The notes beneath the pieces are model-generated. The model saw only the letters and a program-made list of their open reading frames with translations. It was not told where the DNA came from and searched no databases. Of a DNA stretch of 64,000 bases, positions 12,112 to 24,078 are shown piece by piece (the stretch's first letter is position 1; each line of letters starts with the position of its first letter). The stretch is from contig MZNV01001241.1 in NCBI GenBank assembly GCA_002081555.1, positions 1 to 64,000 of the forward strand, in the 5' to 3' direction. This DNA comes from Protostelium mycophagum (taxonomy: Eukaryota > Evosea > Variosea > Protosteliida > Protosteliaceae). The position numbers were made by a program, and so were the translations under genes.

Positions 12112-15100
12112 ATGACACCTCTAAGACGCCTGGTGTTCTTCATCTTTCTCAATGTTGGACTATCATCGATAGTCAATATCAAAGCGGGTGATGATTTGCA
12201 AGCAAGTGAGCTCCACGTTTACAACAATTCTGAAATCACTCTGATGAATGATGTCGCTTAGAGGTCAATGCCACTCTGGAAACTTCCGGAATAACGCAGA
12301 TCCGCATCTCATTTCCAATTTCCTCCAGAAGTGGTTTCACTTTGACAGTAGAAAATACCAAAGTAGACTTCCTTCTTGCTGGTGGATCACTCTTCAATTC
12401 CTCATTCTCTTTCAAAAATGTGGCCAATCTCGATATCTGCGGTGATCATCCTTTGATGGTGTCCTAATGACCAAAACAGGTGTGTCCTTTTCAGGGGGAA
12501 TATATACTGCATTAACAGTGATTGGTGGGTTAGCTGTCAACGTAATCAACTGCCAATTCTCTTCAAGAAATTCTTCAGCTGTTGATGTCTCCGACATTCA
12601 ACAATTGAATGTCGTAAAAGGAACATTCAATCAGGTTGGCAACGTCAACAGTGAGTACGAGATCCGATTTGGCTTCTAATCAAGGACCATCAGAACCATG
12701 CATTTCAGTGACAGGGCGGGTGCCATCCATCACTTTCTCTCAGTCCACTTTTAACCATCTGTCCTCAAGATTATACATATCAGCGAGTCACAACGTCACA
12801 TTTTCTGATGTGCAATTCTTGTCATGTGAAGGCTACGGGATGAAAGGCATCATTCAAATAGACGGGGACAATTGCAACAAGATATTATTAGACAGAATCT
12901 TATTCAGAAATAACTTAGGTAGGGGGATATTTCATCGTAATAAAACATTCCAGGAACAATCGGAGGATTATTGAGGTTCACGAGTGGAAATTTCAACGAA
13001 ATATCAATCCTATCATCAATTTTTGATACAAATCAAGCCTTCAGTAATGTGTACATTGACAGGTAATATTTTCCAATATTATTCTTTTTGACCATCTACA
13101 GCGATGTAGTGTGCCAAAACTTTTCTATACAATATTCCGAATTTTCGGGAGCACAACCGTTCACCGTTTCGGGCAATCCCCTCTCTTCAGCGATTTTATA
13201 CATCTCTGGGCGCATCTACAACTTTGTAATTCAGAGTGTGCAAGTCCAAAGCTGTCTTCTTGGCTATGAGGCCAGCTTCCTCCTTCTCTCTTCACAGATG
13301 ATCGGGACATTGATGTTGATGGACGTGGACATCGTCAATAATCAGTTGGAGCCGGTGTCCATCTATAACACAACTATGAAACACTTGGTCGCGAAAGACC
13401 TCAATGTTAGATATAATATCGCCTCATCAAATATCGGAAAGTCTTCAGGTATCATTTTGTTCGTCCTTGATGACGTCACCATCACATACCACGATCACTC
13501 TGCACAACCTCATCCCATGATATCACAATAAAATCCAACAGGTGCCATCACGATATCTCAAAGTAGTAAGTTGTGTGACTTGTCAATCAGTGACTCTTCC
13601 ATCTCCTTCAATACGGGTACTGTCGGCGCACTCAACTTAGAAGGTGAGATTGACCAGATCCAACTGTCAGCTGTCACCGGCATCTACAACGGGGCAAGTG
13701 GAGCCTCTGGAGGTCAGATGTTCCGAGAAATTTCTCTGAAAACTCACTGAAAATCGCAGGGTTCATGAGTCTGAATGCGACAAATCATCCCGTGCTAGTA
13801 ATAGAGAATTGCAAATTTGAATCCAACTTTGCCGGTTTGCGGGGTGGTGCCATCTCTCTCAACAGCTTCTCGGCTTCATCTAACATCTACAACACGTATT
13901 TCTCTTATAACATCGTATATGATATCCATGGTGATGGAGGGGGTGCTATTTATGTATCTGCAAACGAAGTGAGTCACCCCATCTACAAATTCACCCGAAA
14001 AAAATTAGAGGTTTCACTCTGATAAAACTACAGTACCCCCTTCAAATAGCCAACTGTTCATTTCGCGGAAATTCCGCGCCACAAGGGGCGGCCATCTACA
14101 TTCTGTCAGACCTGATCATGACCACAACTTCCTTCAGAAATCACCCTGCAAAAACGTCGACAATATTGAATTCGGGATCCTTGCGATTCACTCAGATTAA
14201 ATTCGGTGATCAAGTGATCGAGGTTTGTGTGTTTTGTTGCCGGTCAAAATTCTCTATAATCCAAAGATATGGAGACACTTTTGTTCTTTCGGATGGATTC
14301 TTTAGGGTTTGCGGAGAGTGAATATACTACTTCACAACATTTTTGATATTCGATTTCCAAGGAAAAGATTATCCTTGGGGATGTTTTATATTTATAATTT
14401 AATGTACAATCTTGATGATGTCATATTAGAACATACCAATGGTTGATTCCACCCCACTTCTAGACAGTAATTACACCTTTGACACATGTGACATCTCCAC
14501 CTCATTTAGACACGTCATCCGATCTGGTCCTAAAATCTGTACGATATCATGACGATCTTTAATCTAATGTCTTGTGATGTCAACCCTGACACGTGTCAGA
14601 TACTTATTGCATCACGAACAGCATCTCACCAAGGATACTTTTAGATGCTGCTGTAGATATATCGGCCCCGATATCATGTGTTATTATCGAAGACAACCCG
14701 AACCTCCAGATCCCCCCCAGCTTTCTAGCTCAATTAGTTGGTCTGAGATACCTCTCCTTGGCGGGAAACTCCATCTACAATCTGCAGTTCCCAGAATCTA
14801 CAGATCTATCTCAACTGACTTTCTTGGATATTTCTGACAATTTTGTAAGTATTCACATGTACACGAACCCGTTGCATCACATCTACAATGCTGTAAAATG
14901 ATTTTTTGATGAAACGTTAGCTGGATAACACATCTCTCCCTCCATACTCCAGATTACGTAATTTGACAGAACTGGATATATCCCACAATCGATTCTCGTC
15001 GCTCGGTAACCTGTCCTATCTACAACGGCTGAAATCCTTGGACGGTTCGTACAACCATTTCTGGGGGGAGTTGACCCCAATATCTTCCCTTTTGAGCCTG

Positions 15101-18100
15101 CAGGTATATCTATATATATGATGTCATATTTTGTCATCGTCATCTGACAGACAACAGAGCCTCAGCTTGGACGGCAACCGCTTTTATGGGAATTTAAACG
15201 CGATACGCTCCCTGCCAAACTTGATCACCCTCACCCTGTCTCAAAACAACCTCAGTGGAAATTTCCCAGAAATTGTTGGATGGCCTGGCATATCTACATT
15301 AGATCTGAGCCATAATGATATCATCGGAAGACTTTCAGACACGATATTGTCCCTTTACAACTTGCATACATTTAATGTATCACACAACAGACTACACGGG
15401 GGGTTATTAAATTTGAATAATCTGACAGATCTCGATCTGCTCGACATAAGCGATAATGAGGTGACGTGTGATGACGTCATCATATTCTGACGAGTTACAG
15501 TTCTTCGAGGGGCTGGAAGTACTGGGATATCTTTCGAGATTAACATATTTAGACATTTCAGCAAACTATTTTCACAACCTGTCAGCTATTCCTTTTGACA
15601 AACTGCCCTCTTTGGAATATCTTGATATGTCCGACAATAATCTGTTCGGCTCCTTGCCACAGGTGATATTTCCACGAATTTCAGATAAAATTTCTGAGAC
15701 ATTTCAGACCTTTTTGACCCTAACGAACCTGTCTTGGGCAGATCTGTCGACCAACCAGATCAGCGAATTCCCTCAGATCACGAATTCGTCATACCTGACG
15801 AATCTCGGTTACTTAAACATGGACTTTAACTCGTTGAGAGACACAGACCTCACTTCCATCAGTCAAATCGATTCACTCATAGTAAGCGTTCAAATATGTT
15901 CACTTTCTTCAAAACCCAGAATATTTTTGTGAGTATGGATGTATGATTCCGAGTGCGATAAGCGTCAGTTGTGTTCATTTGGAAGAAGAGAAGATTGAAT
16001 GTATACAGTACTTATCACTCGCAAACAACAGCATCGTCGACGGATTCTATTCGACCATGAATCTTTACTTCCTCAATCTATCAAGGAACCACATCCGAGA
16101 TCTCTCAAATGGAATTGAAACTTCGTCCCCTTGTTATGTAGGTCTCTCAACAAAAAATTGATGTTCCGAAATACTATACAATAATCAGAAACTAATATGA
16201 CTTCACACGAGTAGAATTGCTGAACGTTTAGATTTTGGACTTGTCCTTCAATGAAATATCTGGTACTCTCCCAGACTTATCTCCCACATCCAACATAACA
16301 ACTTTGAATATGTCATACAACAACATCAGTGAGTTGACAAGTCATCGTCACACGTGACCTGTGCAGGTGGACTTGGTGCTCTCCCACAAGGTCTCCAAAA
16401 CTGTGATATGGAAGGAAATTCATTCCAGTGCCCACTGAACTGGGATTATTATCTACTCTGTAAAATCCATTGTAAAACAGCCCCCGGAAACGCCACAGGT
16501 GAATCTCACGATCTTCAGGATATTTTTGACATCAACAGTCGAATTACTTTTTCGGGGAGATTTGGACAACTTTGATCTGGATTATTTACTCTTCTTCATG
16601 TCATCTATCTCTAATATTTCTATTGCTAGACTCTCATACACCAGCGTATTCGACCCGAGTGAGTCATCCTTTCGTGAATATAACTCTGATCTATGACAGA
16701 CGAAATGAGCTCGACGTATATATCACAATTAGGTAAACTGTCCACAACTACAACTGAGTCGACGGCATTGTTCCCGGAGCAAAATCAGTCTCTCAGAATG
16801 CGTGAAGGAATTGCTTGGAAGAGGCGATCGAGTTCCGTACAAGCTAGGATACTCATAAGGGCTCCGAACATGACAGAATTGAACGAGAGTAAGTTGATTG
16901 AACTTCTTTGCCAAATGAAATACCTCTTGTAGATTTCAGATTGAAATATACAGTGTCTTCGAGTCAAGCAAAGGATCTTATCTATTCGGTATCGGATACC
17001 GATTGGGCTTATGCTGGTATCATCCTCCTGGGGAGGATCATCAGTACTACCACCGCAGCTGACACGCAAACCACATTATCCAACCCCATATACTCAATCT
17101 TCTCCCCCGGGCAGTCAGTTATTCCAGCTTGGGGAATCGTGTTGATTGCTGTTTTGGGCTGCGTCATCATTTGTGTACCCATGGTCACTTATTTCACATA
17201 CAAACGATACAACAAAGAGAAGAGAAGGTGGAGTGTTGGGTTCTATACATGTGTTGATATGACAGGAGGGACGTATTACTGAAGGGGATGGAGTTGTTTG
17301 ATGTGACTGTCATCGGTGAGATAGGCTGTGGTCAGTTTGGACGTGTCTATAAGGGCACCTGGTGAGTTAAAAAAATCAAGTAAGATCTGACAAAATGCAG
17401 GCAGGCAACACCCGTTGCATTGAAATCTATCATTGGTGGAAGAAGAGAAGATTTGGAGAAGTTCCGGCAAGAGATTCTGCTTTTACAGTTTGTCTACAAC
17501 ATTGTAGATGACATTTCTGACATCGACAGCAAGTTGAACCACCCCAACATCATCAGACTTTTAGGATTGTACAAAGCCGGGGAGAATAATACTCTCATGG
17601 TATTGGAATTCGCTGAAAATGGCTCGATGGAAAGCTATTTAGAGTCTAGAACGAATCTTTCAGATGCAGAGTTGCTTAGACTCGCATTTGATTGCGTGAA
17701 GGGGATGGTGTACTTGCAGAGTAGAAATATTATACACAGGGATCTCGCGTCCAGAAACGTTCTGATAGACGGAGCAAAACACGCCAAGGTGGCGTGTGTC
17801 AAAATGACATGTGACTGACACGTGTCAGATATCTGATTTTGGGCTGAGTAGGGAAGATGAATATGTGGCAAGGAGCAGAGCGATGATACCAATCCGCTGG
17901 ACGCCACCCGAAGTCATCTTCACCGGGAAGAGCCACGACCAAGCTGACGTCTGGAGCTGTAGGTCGAATCTCTCTTGTGCCCAGCCTGACATTTTGTAGA
18001 TGGTGTAGTCCTTTGGGAGATCTTCTCTTGCGGAATGCGTGAGTACTAGTTGATCGTTTTGCTCCCAGCGACTTGGTCTGCATTGTAATACCAACTGACA

Positions 18101-18608
18101 CGAAATAGGGCCATATGGCTCCGTCCCAAATCAGGAAGTGGTCGCTATGGTGAATTCGGGATACCGCCTTGAGAGACCGCACAGATGCCCAGAGAATGTA
18201 TACCAAATCATGCTGTCTTGCTGGAATTCAGATGCTAAGATGTATGCCCTCTTTTTTCATTACAGACATTGACATCGTCACAGGCGACCCAAGTTCATCG
18301 ACATATACCAACTGCTCCTCCAACAAAATTGCGAAGATCTGGCTATGGAGACCCAGATCACACCAGATGACCTTGAACCAAAGGATTACTATTATTACAA
18401 ATCTCAGAGCCCCCAGCGTGGGAAAAGCTCCATCACAATGGGCGAGATTGAGCTAGATGAATTGTTTGTTGGCTACCAAGAAAGGAAGGATGATTTTGAA
18501 GGGCAAGAGAAGCCAGAAGACAATTACGACTTTGACAACTCGCAAGTCCAAATCCTGAATACAAACAACGGGCAGAACGAATACGAGGACAAATTGGCTC
18601 TTGCGTAG
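12112..18608 (+). CDS. Receptor tyrosine-kinase-like protein with beta-helix and LRR ectodomain
   Basis: This is a single-pass surface receptor with an intracellular kinase. A signal peptide starts at 12112 (MTPLRRLVFFIFLNVGL). Residues from about 12.4 to 14.3 kb form right-handed beta-helix-like repeats with GGAISL, GGAIYV and GAAIYI motifs as in Pmp/adhesin repeats. From 14.6 to 16.5 kb there are leucine-rich repeats (for example LTELDISHNRFSSLGN and LRYLSLAGNSIYNLQ). A juxtamembrane region and a TM helix (WGIVLIAVLGCVIICVPMV) lie near 17130-17190. The kinase has GCGQFGRVYKG, VALKSI, HRDLASRN, DFGLSR, PIRWTPPEV and DVWSYGVVLWEIFS, all intact, so it should be active. HRDLASRN and PIRWTPPE fit the TK/TKL type. 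A Tyr-rich tail (KDYYYY) follows. Introns are short; one near 17490 contains a TCTACAAC-CATTGTAGA inverted pair. The ligand is unknown. Confidence 0.88.
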
Positions 18609-19624
18609 AATATGATAAACAATTAAGCGTGATATATATTTCCTTACCAAACATTTGGGATGTATTGACACAGAAAACCTTCAAAAATCAGGAAAAATAG
18701 ACTAATGATGAGAGATGAAGGTGAAATATCTCTATCAATGTGAATACCAACCCTCAGTATTATTTCTTTTCATCATGAAATTCTGAGTTTGTATTGATAG
18801 ATGTAGATGATAGAATACCGAAATAATTACCGAGGTATTTATTTCGGTAGATTACGATACAACCAACATCACCATTGACCGACCAAAAGAAATAGTACTT
18901 ACGCGTAAGGGATTTACGCATAAGTGTAGATGTACGCCATGGAAGCTATTTTGCAATTAAACTGCAGGTCTCTCTGATGCTCTTCTAATTGCATAATCTT
19001 CTTTATCTGATGGATTCACTATGTGTACGTTAGTTAGAATACCGAAATAATTACCGAGGTATTTATTTCGGTAGATTACGATACTACCAACATCACCATT
19101 GACCGACCAAAATAAATAGTACTTACGCGTAAGGGATTTATGCATAAGTGTAGATGAACTATTTATTTTGGTAGGTCTGAGTAATTTTGGTAGTAACCGG
19201 AAACTACTAAGGACCTGCACGGCTGTCAGACCTCTATTTTGTGCATATCTCTGTTATAAATTGCGGTTTGTGGAATGTTTTGTAGACATCTTAAATGCCA
19301 AATAATGCAAATAATACATTAGTTTTCGTTTTATATGAATTTAATTATACATAACTGAGATAATGCAAATGACTCCCACTGACTCTAAACTGTCTCTTGC
19401 AGGTCCTTAAACAGAACAAAACAAGAAAAAAGACTGTTCTGATACTCTTTAAGCAATAGAGATTGTAAATGACTCCCTTTGTGCCCATTGTCTGCAGGTC
19501 TCTCTTATATATTAACCATTCTGGCTTTTGCTTTTTCAGCAAGAAAATTCCCTTTTGCTTTTTCCAATTTTCCACTTCAGACTTTCTGCTCGGGTGCCCA
19601 ATCTTTATTTGCATTTCCGCCACA
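18609..19624. other. Spacer between receptor kinase and OsmC gene
   Basis: No gene is seen here. The spacer contains the 122-bp direct repeats. The word TGCAGGTC(T) recurs at about 18962, 19398 and 19493. The 3' part presumably includes the OsmC promoter. Confidence 0.5.
18811..19156. repeat. 122-bp direct repeat pair with internal stem-loops
   Basis: 18811-18932 and 19035-19156 are about 97% identical over 122 bp (I see four differences), offset by 224 bp. Each copy begins with an 11-bp inverted repeat, TACCGAAATAA ... TTATTTCGGTA, and contains the word TTACGCGTAAGGGATTTA. The copies lie in the spacer between the receptor kinase and the OsmC gene. They may be upstream regulatory repeats or a short mobile element. 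There is no coding potential. Confidence 0.9.
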
Positions 19625-20412
19625 ATGTTGCAATCCACACGAATTCTAGCTAAGGTCCCTCGTCGAAGAACATCAATTATCAGATCTATACAATCAGCAG
19701 CAGCATCGAATCAACCGCGAAATACGGTTAAGGTCACTTGTATAGGAATCGGCTGCACCACTCAAGTCATAGGTTCCAAAGGTTCCTCGCACAGTATTAT
19801 ACTCGATGAGCCGAAAAATCTAGGAGGAAATGACACGGGAATGAGCCCTTTAGAGGCACTCTTGGGCTCTTTGGCAGCTTGTGAGACTGCCACCGCACGT
19901 GAGTTTCATTACTCGTTCCACTCGGCCTGTTCACCAATGCAAAGATCTGGTTGCAAAGAGGATGAATCTGGATCTGAAGGAGATCAAATACAATCTGATG
20001 GGAGAATATAACCCTTCTGCAATTCGTGGAAGAGGAGATCTACCAACACATTTTCATACGATCAGAGTGAAGGCACAGGTCTTTACAAATGGGACACAGA
20101 ACAGCGTGGATATACTGAAGCAAGAAGTATGTTTTCATCTTCACATTTGTTGAAAACCATTATCAATCACTTATAACCATACTCTAGAAATATAAAGTCT
20201 GAAATATCCAAAAATAATATTTTAAAGAACAATAAAAATGAATGATTTGATCACGACGAGCAGACGCCACAGTTGAAAATTATAATTTTCTGATCAATGT
20301 GAAGGTGGAGAGACTGTGCCCAGTGGCAAGTTTAATTCACGCTGCTGACGTGGACATTCAATCTGAGTGGATAAAGTCTGAATTGTCTTTGCATTCTACA
20401 ATATCACAATGA
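19625..20412 (+). CDS. OsmC-like hydroperoxide-reducing protein, probably mitochondrial
   Basis: A small OsmC/Ohr-type thiol peroxidase in three exons. The start at 19625 gives an Arg/Ser-rich N-terminus (MLQSTRILAKVPRRRTSIIR) typical of a mitochondrial targeting peptide. The core motifs are SPLEALLGSLAACETATA, with the first redox Cys, and VERLCPVASL in the last exon, with the second Cys. Intron 1 follows CETATA (donor GTGAGT near 19899) and splices in phase 1 to HLVAKRMNLDLKEIKYN. Intron 2 is 20127-20304. The stop is at 20410-20412. Both catalytic cysteines are present, so it should be functional. Confidence 0.88.
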
Positions 20413-20654
20413 TATTAGTACCGCTTGGAAAATAGATCTCGCAACAACAAGCTGTTCTGCAAGATTGTACCGCAAGAGTTTTGCTCATTTTCTATCATAT
20501 TATTGTAACTGTTTTGATGTTGTAGATTTTCTTGAGAATTTCTCCCCATAGCAACAGTCACTTGGCAACTCTTTGGAATCCGAATTCGTCCCCATTCGCC
20601 GGGGTTCATAACCGCGGGAGGAAGGCCATGTTCATTTAGTAAACTCAACTCCAG

Positions 20655-20880
20655 TGGCTCAGTACGTCCTATTTACATCAGCTGCGCCATTACCACCATC
20701 ATCATGGGTGCCATCGGAAAGGTACTTGGCCAATTGCTGGTTGTACAAGTAAGCACTATCTCTCCACCGAGATAGTCCCGACTGCAACGGAAACGGCATC
20801 TGTCTGAACGATGGAACATGCAAGTGCTACAACGGGGTGAGGACTGCTCGGCATCATATTTGTACCATTTGCCAGAATGA
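20655..20880 (+). pseudogene. Possible EGF-like gene fragment
   Basis: The plus strand reads SPDCNGNGICLNDGTCKCYNG near 20777-20838, a clear EGF-like cysteine pattern. It then continues as GEDCSASYLYHLPE before a stop at 20880, but only after a one- or two-base shift that no obvious splice site explains. An upstream open segment (about 20655-20750, PVAQYVLFTSAAPLPPSSW) may be a companion exon. No start codon or wider domain is recognisable. It could be a decayed or mis-spliced surface-protein gene. Confidence 0.35.
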
Positions 20881-21294
20881 CATATTTTCCTTTCTACAGC
20901 TCTTATCTAATCGCGATGTGGATCCTCTTCGTGCAGGATACGCTATTTGCGGTTTCAGGATGATACAAATCCCCCAGGAGCAGACGTGAGGACATCAGGT
21001 GCAGTGCCAGACCATTGGGATCGAGGCGATATACGTAAGCCTCCGTCCCACACTGACACGTTACGCCAGCAAGTTTACGCCTGGTCCACTCTAAACTGGA
21101 TCTGTGACTTTTGTGTCTGAACATATTCATGCCAGTGTGGGAATGGAACAAGTGGCTGAACCCCAAACTGCTCCATTCGCGAACCGAAAACTAGAAGCAC
21201 TGATTCGAAAAAAGCAAGTAATTCGTCAAAGGAAGTGGAGATTACAATCCCGGAGCTTGGTGAAGTTTAATAAAAATAATGGTCATTCCGCACA
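20881..21294. other. Non-coding stretch 3' of glycerol kinase
   Basis: Open frames exist on both strands here (for example 20903-21166 minus), but none shows family features or joins to a neighbour. I see nothing supportable. Confidence 0.4.
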
Positions 21295-23975
21295 TCAATT
21301 CGTCAATTGTAATGTCGAAATGACGGCAGAGTTCCACCTTTTCAATTTTTCCCGCCTTTTTTCTCTGTCTGCAACGCTTGGTTGCACAACGGTCTTTGAT
21401 TTTCGGAGTTTCCGGAGTTCGTCCTTCGTTTTCCATACCCCAGATGCAAGCCCGGCCAAAAATGCAGCACCCATAGAGGTGACCTCAGGTTCTGCCGCTG
21501 TGAAGAATTAATCTTATTAAATCTTTAGTCAAAATGGAAATAGTGATGGAACTCACCGATGTCTAATTGTGTCTCGCACATATCACTCACAAACTGGAGA
21601 ATGAAATCATTGCGTGACACGCCTCCGTCGACTTTGACAGGTGTCAGCATGTCATTTGTGGCATCTCTTGTCACTGTTATCAGTTCGTACAATCTGATTG
21701 CGTCAGTCAGCATTTGACAGATGACGTCACCATGGTGATCTCACCTCATTCCAATACCTTCCAATACCGCCCTCATCATGTGTTTTTTTTCTGTGGATCT
21801 GGTCAACCCAAAGAATGCACCAGCTGCTTTGTCGTTATGCCAAGGATGTAACAGCCCAGTCAACGCTGTAAAAAAGGTCAATTTATTGTATATTTTATTA
21901 TTACAGATGTAACAAGAAGATGATGCATCTACAACGACACTGAAGTTAGTTCACCTGGCACAAATACAACTCCGTTACTATCTTTTGCATCAGACACAAC
22001 CTCCGAGCATTTTTCTATGTCGTCAATAATCCCCACCTTAAGATGTCACGTGTGAAATACGTCAAGTATGTCAGGTGTTTCAAGTGCGTCATTGATCAAT
22101 ATTTATGTTTTATTCTGTGCAAAAAAACATAAAGCTTGACAATAGATCAAACCAGCACCTGTTTGGCCCAATTGATTACGCCTCCGGCGTTGTGGTCTGC
22201 TGCCTCCATCAAAAAGGTTGTCTCGTCCCCAATCTTCCAAGCGACCTCTGGGTACATCCCTCCATCATCTCAGTAAATCTCCGTGACTTTTCGTCATTCT
22301 CCGATCACGTCGTCTTGACGACCAACTATCGATGAAATTTCACCTGACTCGTTGTAGTGAGCACGCGAACCCACATTGATGAGGACAAAAGATCCGGTCC
22401 CAACAGTTGCCTTTGTCTCGCCCTTATCAAAGCAACACTGTCCAAACAAAGAAGCCTGTTGATCTCCTGATGATGAGCGTATCTGGATTTTACATTGTTG
22501 TAGTCCGATGCTTTCTGTGAACACTTTTAATCTTTGGATTGTCGAGTGAGGTGTAGATGTGGGGAATGTTATAGATGGTGTAAATGGCTGTCACCTGTGT
22601 CAAATTCACCAAAGTCACCGCTGGTGTCTCTGATTTGAGGCAAGATGTCCCTACCTATGCCAAGATACTACCATCATTCAGCAACAGCGAGAGTGAACTC
22701 AAAAGCCTCTACGCATGCAGCAAAAAGATCGTTTAGACGTTACTGATTCAAAAGAATTCAAATCTCCCTTGTTCAAGTTCCAGGTTTCAAAATTTAAAAA
22801 TCAATTATGGCGCGAATATCATTCTACTGCAACTTACTCGCAGTATGATATCATTATAGGACATCGTGAAGGGGTCCCAAAGTCCAGTGGAGCTTCTGTT
22901 CACGTCAAATTCATAATCTATAATACAGAGTCTTGTCCATCTACAACGAGACTTACATGTCAGAAAAGTCGGTGGTGTGGAGTTTGCCCGAATTGAGCTT
23001 CCACAGCAACCAAGTGTTTATGGTACCAAAACGGAGTCGGCCCTCTGCTGCAGCCGCTGCAGACTCTGGACGATTTCGTAATATCTGAGAAGAAGTGAGC
23101 GAAATTTCAGGTAAGAGAACATTGTGTGGGTCTTTTTATTTAAAAGACAACCGAACAATGTATTTCTGCAGCAGAGCCAAGAAAAGCAAAAAAAACTATC
23201 AACAATTCTAAATTCACTAGAAACCTTCACAGCTCAACAAATTAAAAAATATTCACCCAATATAATCGAGATATCGCGAGTGTGGTCGTGATGTGCAGAT
23301 TTTTTCCCGCCAAAAATCTCTCGCTCCTCGTGAAAAAATGAGCCAGGGATGAGACCCCCCTCAGGAACGAGAATCCCCACGATCTGGTCAATTTAAATTT
23401 ACGTGAAAATGATGGAAAGCGAAAAATGTACCGGTTTGTCTCTTCAATGAGGTCGGCGGCACGTGACTGAAAGTTCAATTGGTTTGATTTCAAATTTTGA
23501 ATTTGTGGTAAGAAAAAGGCAGACTTACATCTTGCCAGGACAGGATGTTGCTTAATGGCTCTCCTGTCTTGCCGTCCCACACCATACAGCAACCTACATT
23601 CTTTAGGCATGTGATGCCTCATTCATCGCACTTCTCTGAGAGGTGAGCCCCAAACTGACGACAGATTTCAAGGTGTCCTGAACACCATCATCAGTCACAG
23701 ATGTCCCGACATAGACTCACATACCTCTGATTTCAACACCTGACGAAGAACCTCTTGACACTGATTCCACAACAGATTTGGATCCTAACTCACAATCAAT
23801 TCACATCATCAGTGTGATGAGGAGTCACCTGCTCAACAATCCCTCCTTCGGCGTAGATCATTTTAATCTCTTCAGAAGATTTCAAGATGAGTTCAGCATG
23901 TTGATTCCAAAGGTGACATCTTATACTCGTTGTGCCAACGTCTATCACAATAATGTGTGGATCGTGTCCAGCCAT
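21295..23975 (-). CDS. Glycerol kinase
   Basis: FGGY-family kinase that phosphorylates glycerol with ATP to glycerol-3-phosphate in the cytosol or mitochondrial surface. The start is ATG at 23975 (MAGHDPHIIVIDVGTTSIRC), with the phosphate-binding DxGTTS. Exons continue through GLTSQRS|CCMVWDGKTGEPL (a 38-nt intron between), GRLRFGTINTWLLWKLNSG near 23000, GDQQASLFGQ near 22460, ALTGLLHPWHNDKAAGAFFG near 21840, VDGGVSRNDFILQ near 21620 and TSMGAAFLAGLASGVW near 21460. The stop is at 21295-21297. About a dozen introns, several carrying the CGTTGTAGAT word (21928 and 22940). It shares a 103-bp bidirectional promoter with the cyclase-like gene. The C-terminus has a basic extension after the usual end. 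Confidence 0.92.
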
Positions 23976-24078
23976 CGATCCGAATCATCAAACAACCTTC
24001 CAGTCCCAAATCATTGGGCCCAAACGAGATGAAATTCTCCGAAGTTCCGGATTTAGACCCACAGCCTCATGCTCGCTG
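23976..24078. promoter_or_regulatory. 103-bp bidirectional promoter
   Basis: The glycerol kinase start (minus, 23975) and the cyclase-like gene start (plus, 24079) are separated by only 103 bp. The gap contains ATTGG (an inverted CCAAT) near 24014 and no other gene. Both start codons are supported by coding continuity, so shared control is likely, though this is inference. Confidence 0.55.
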
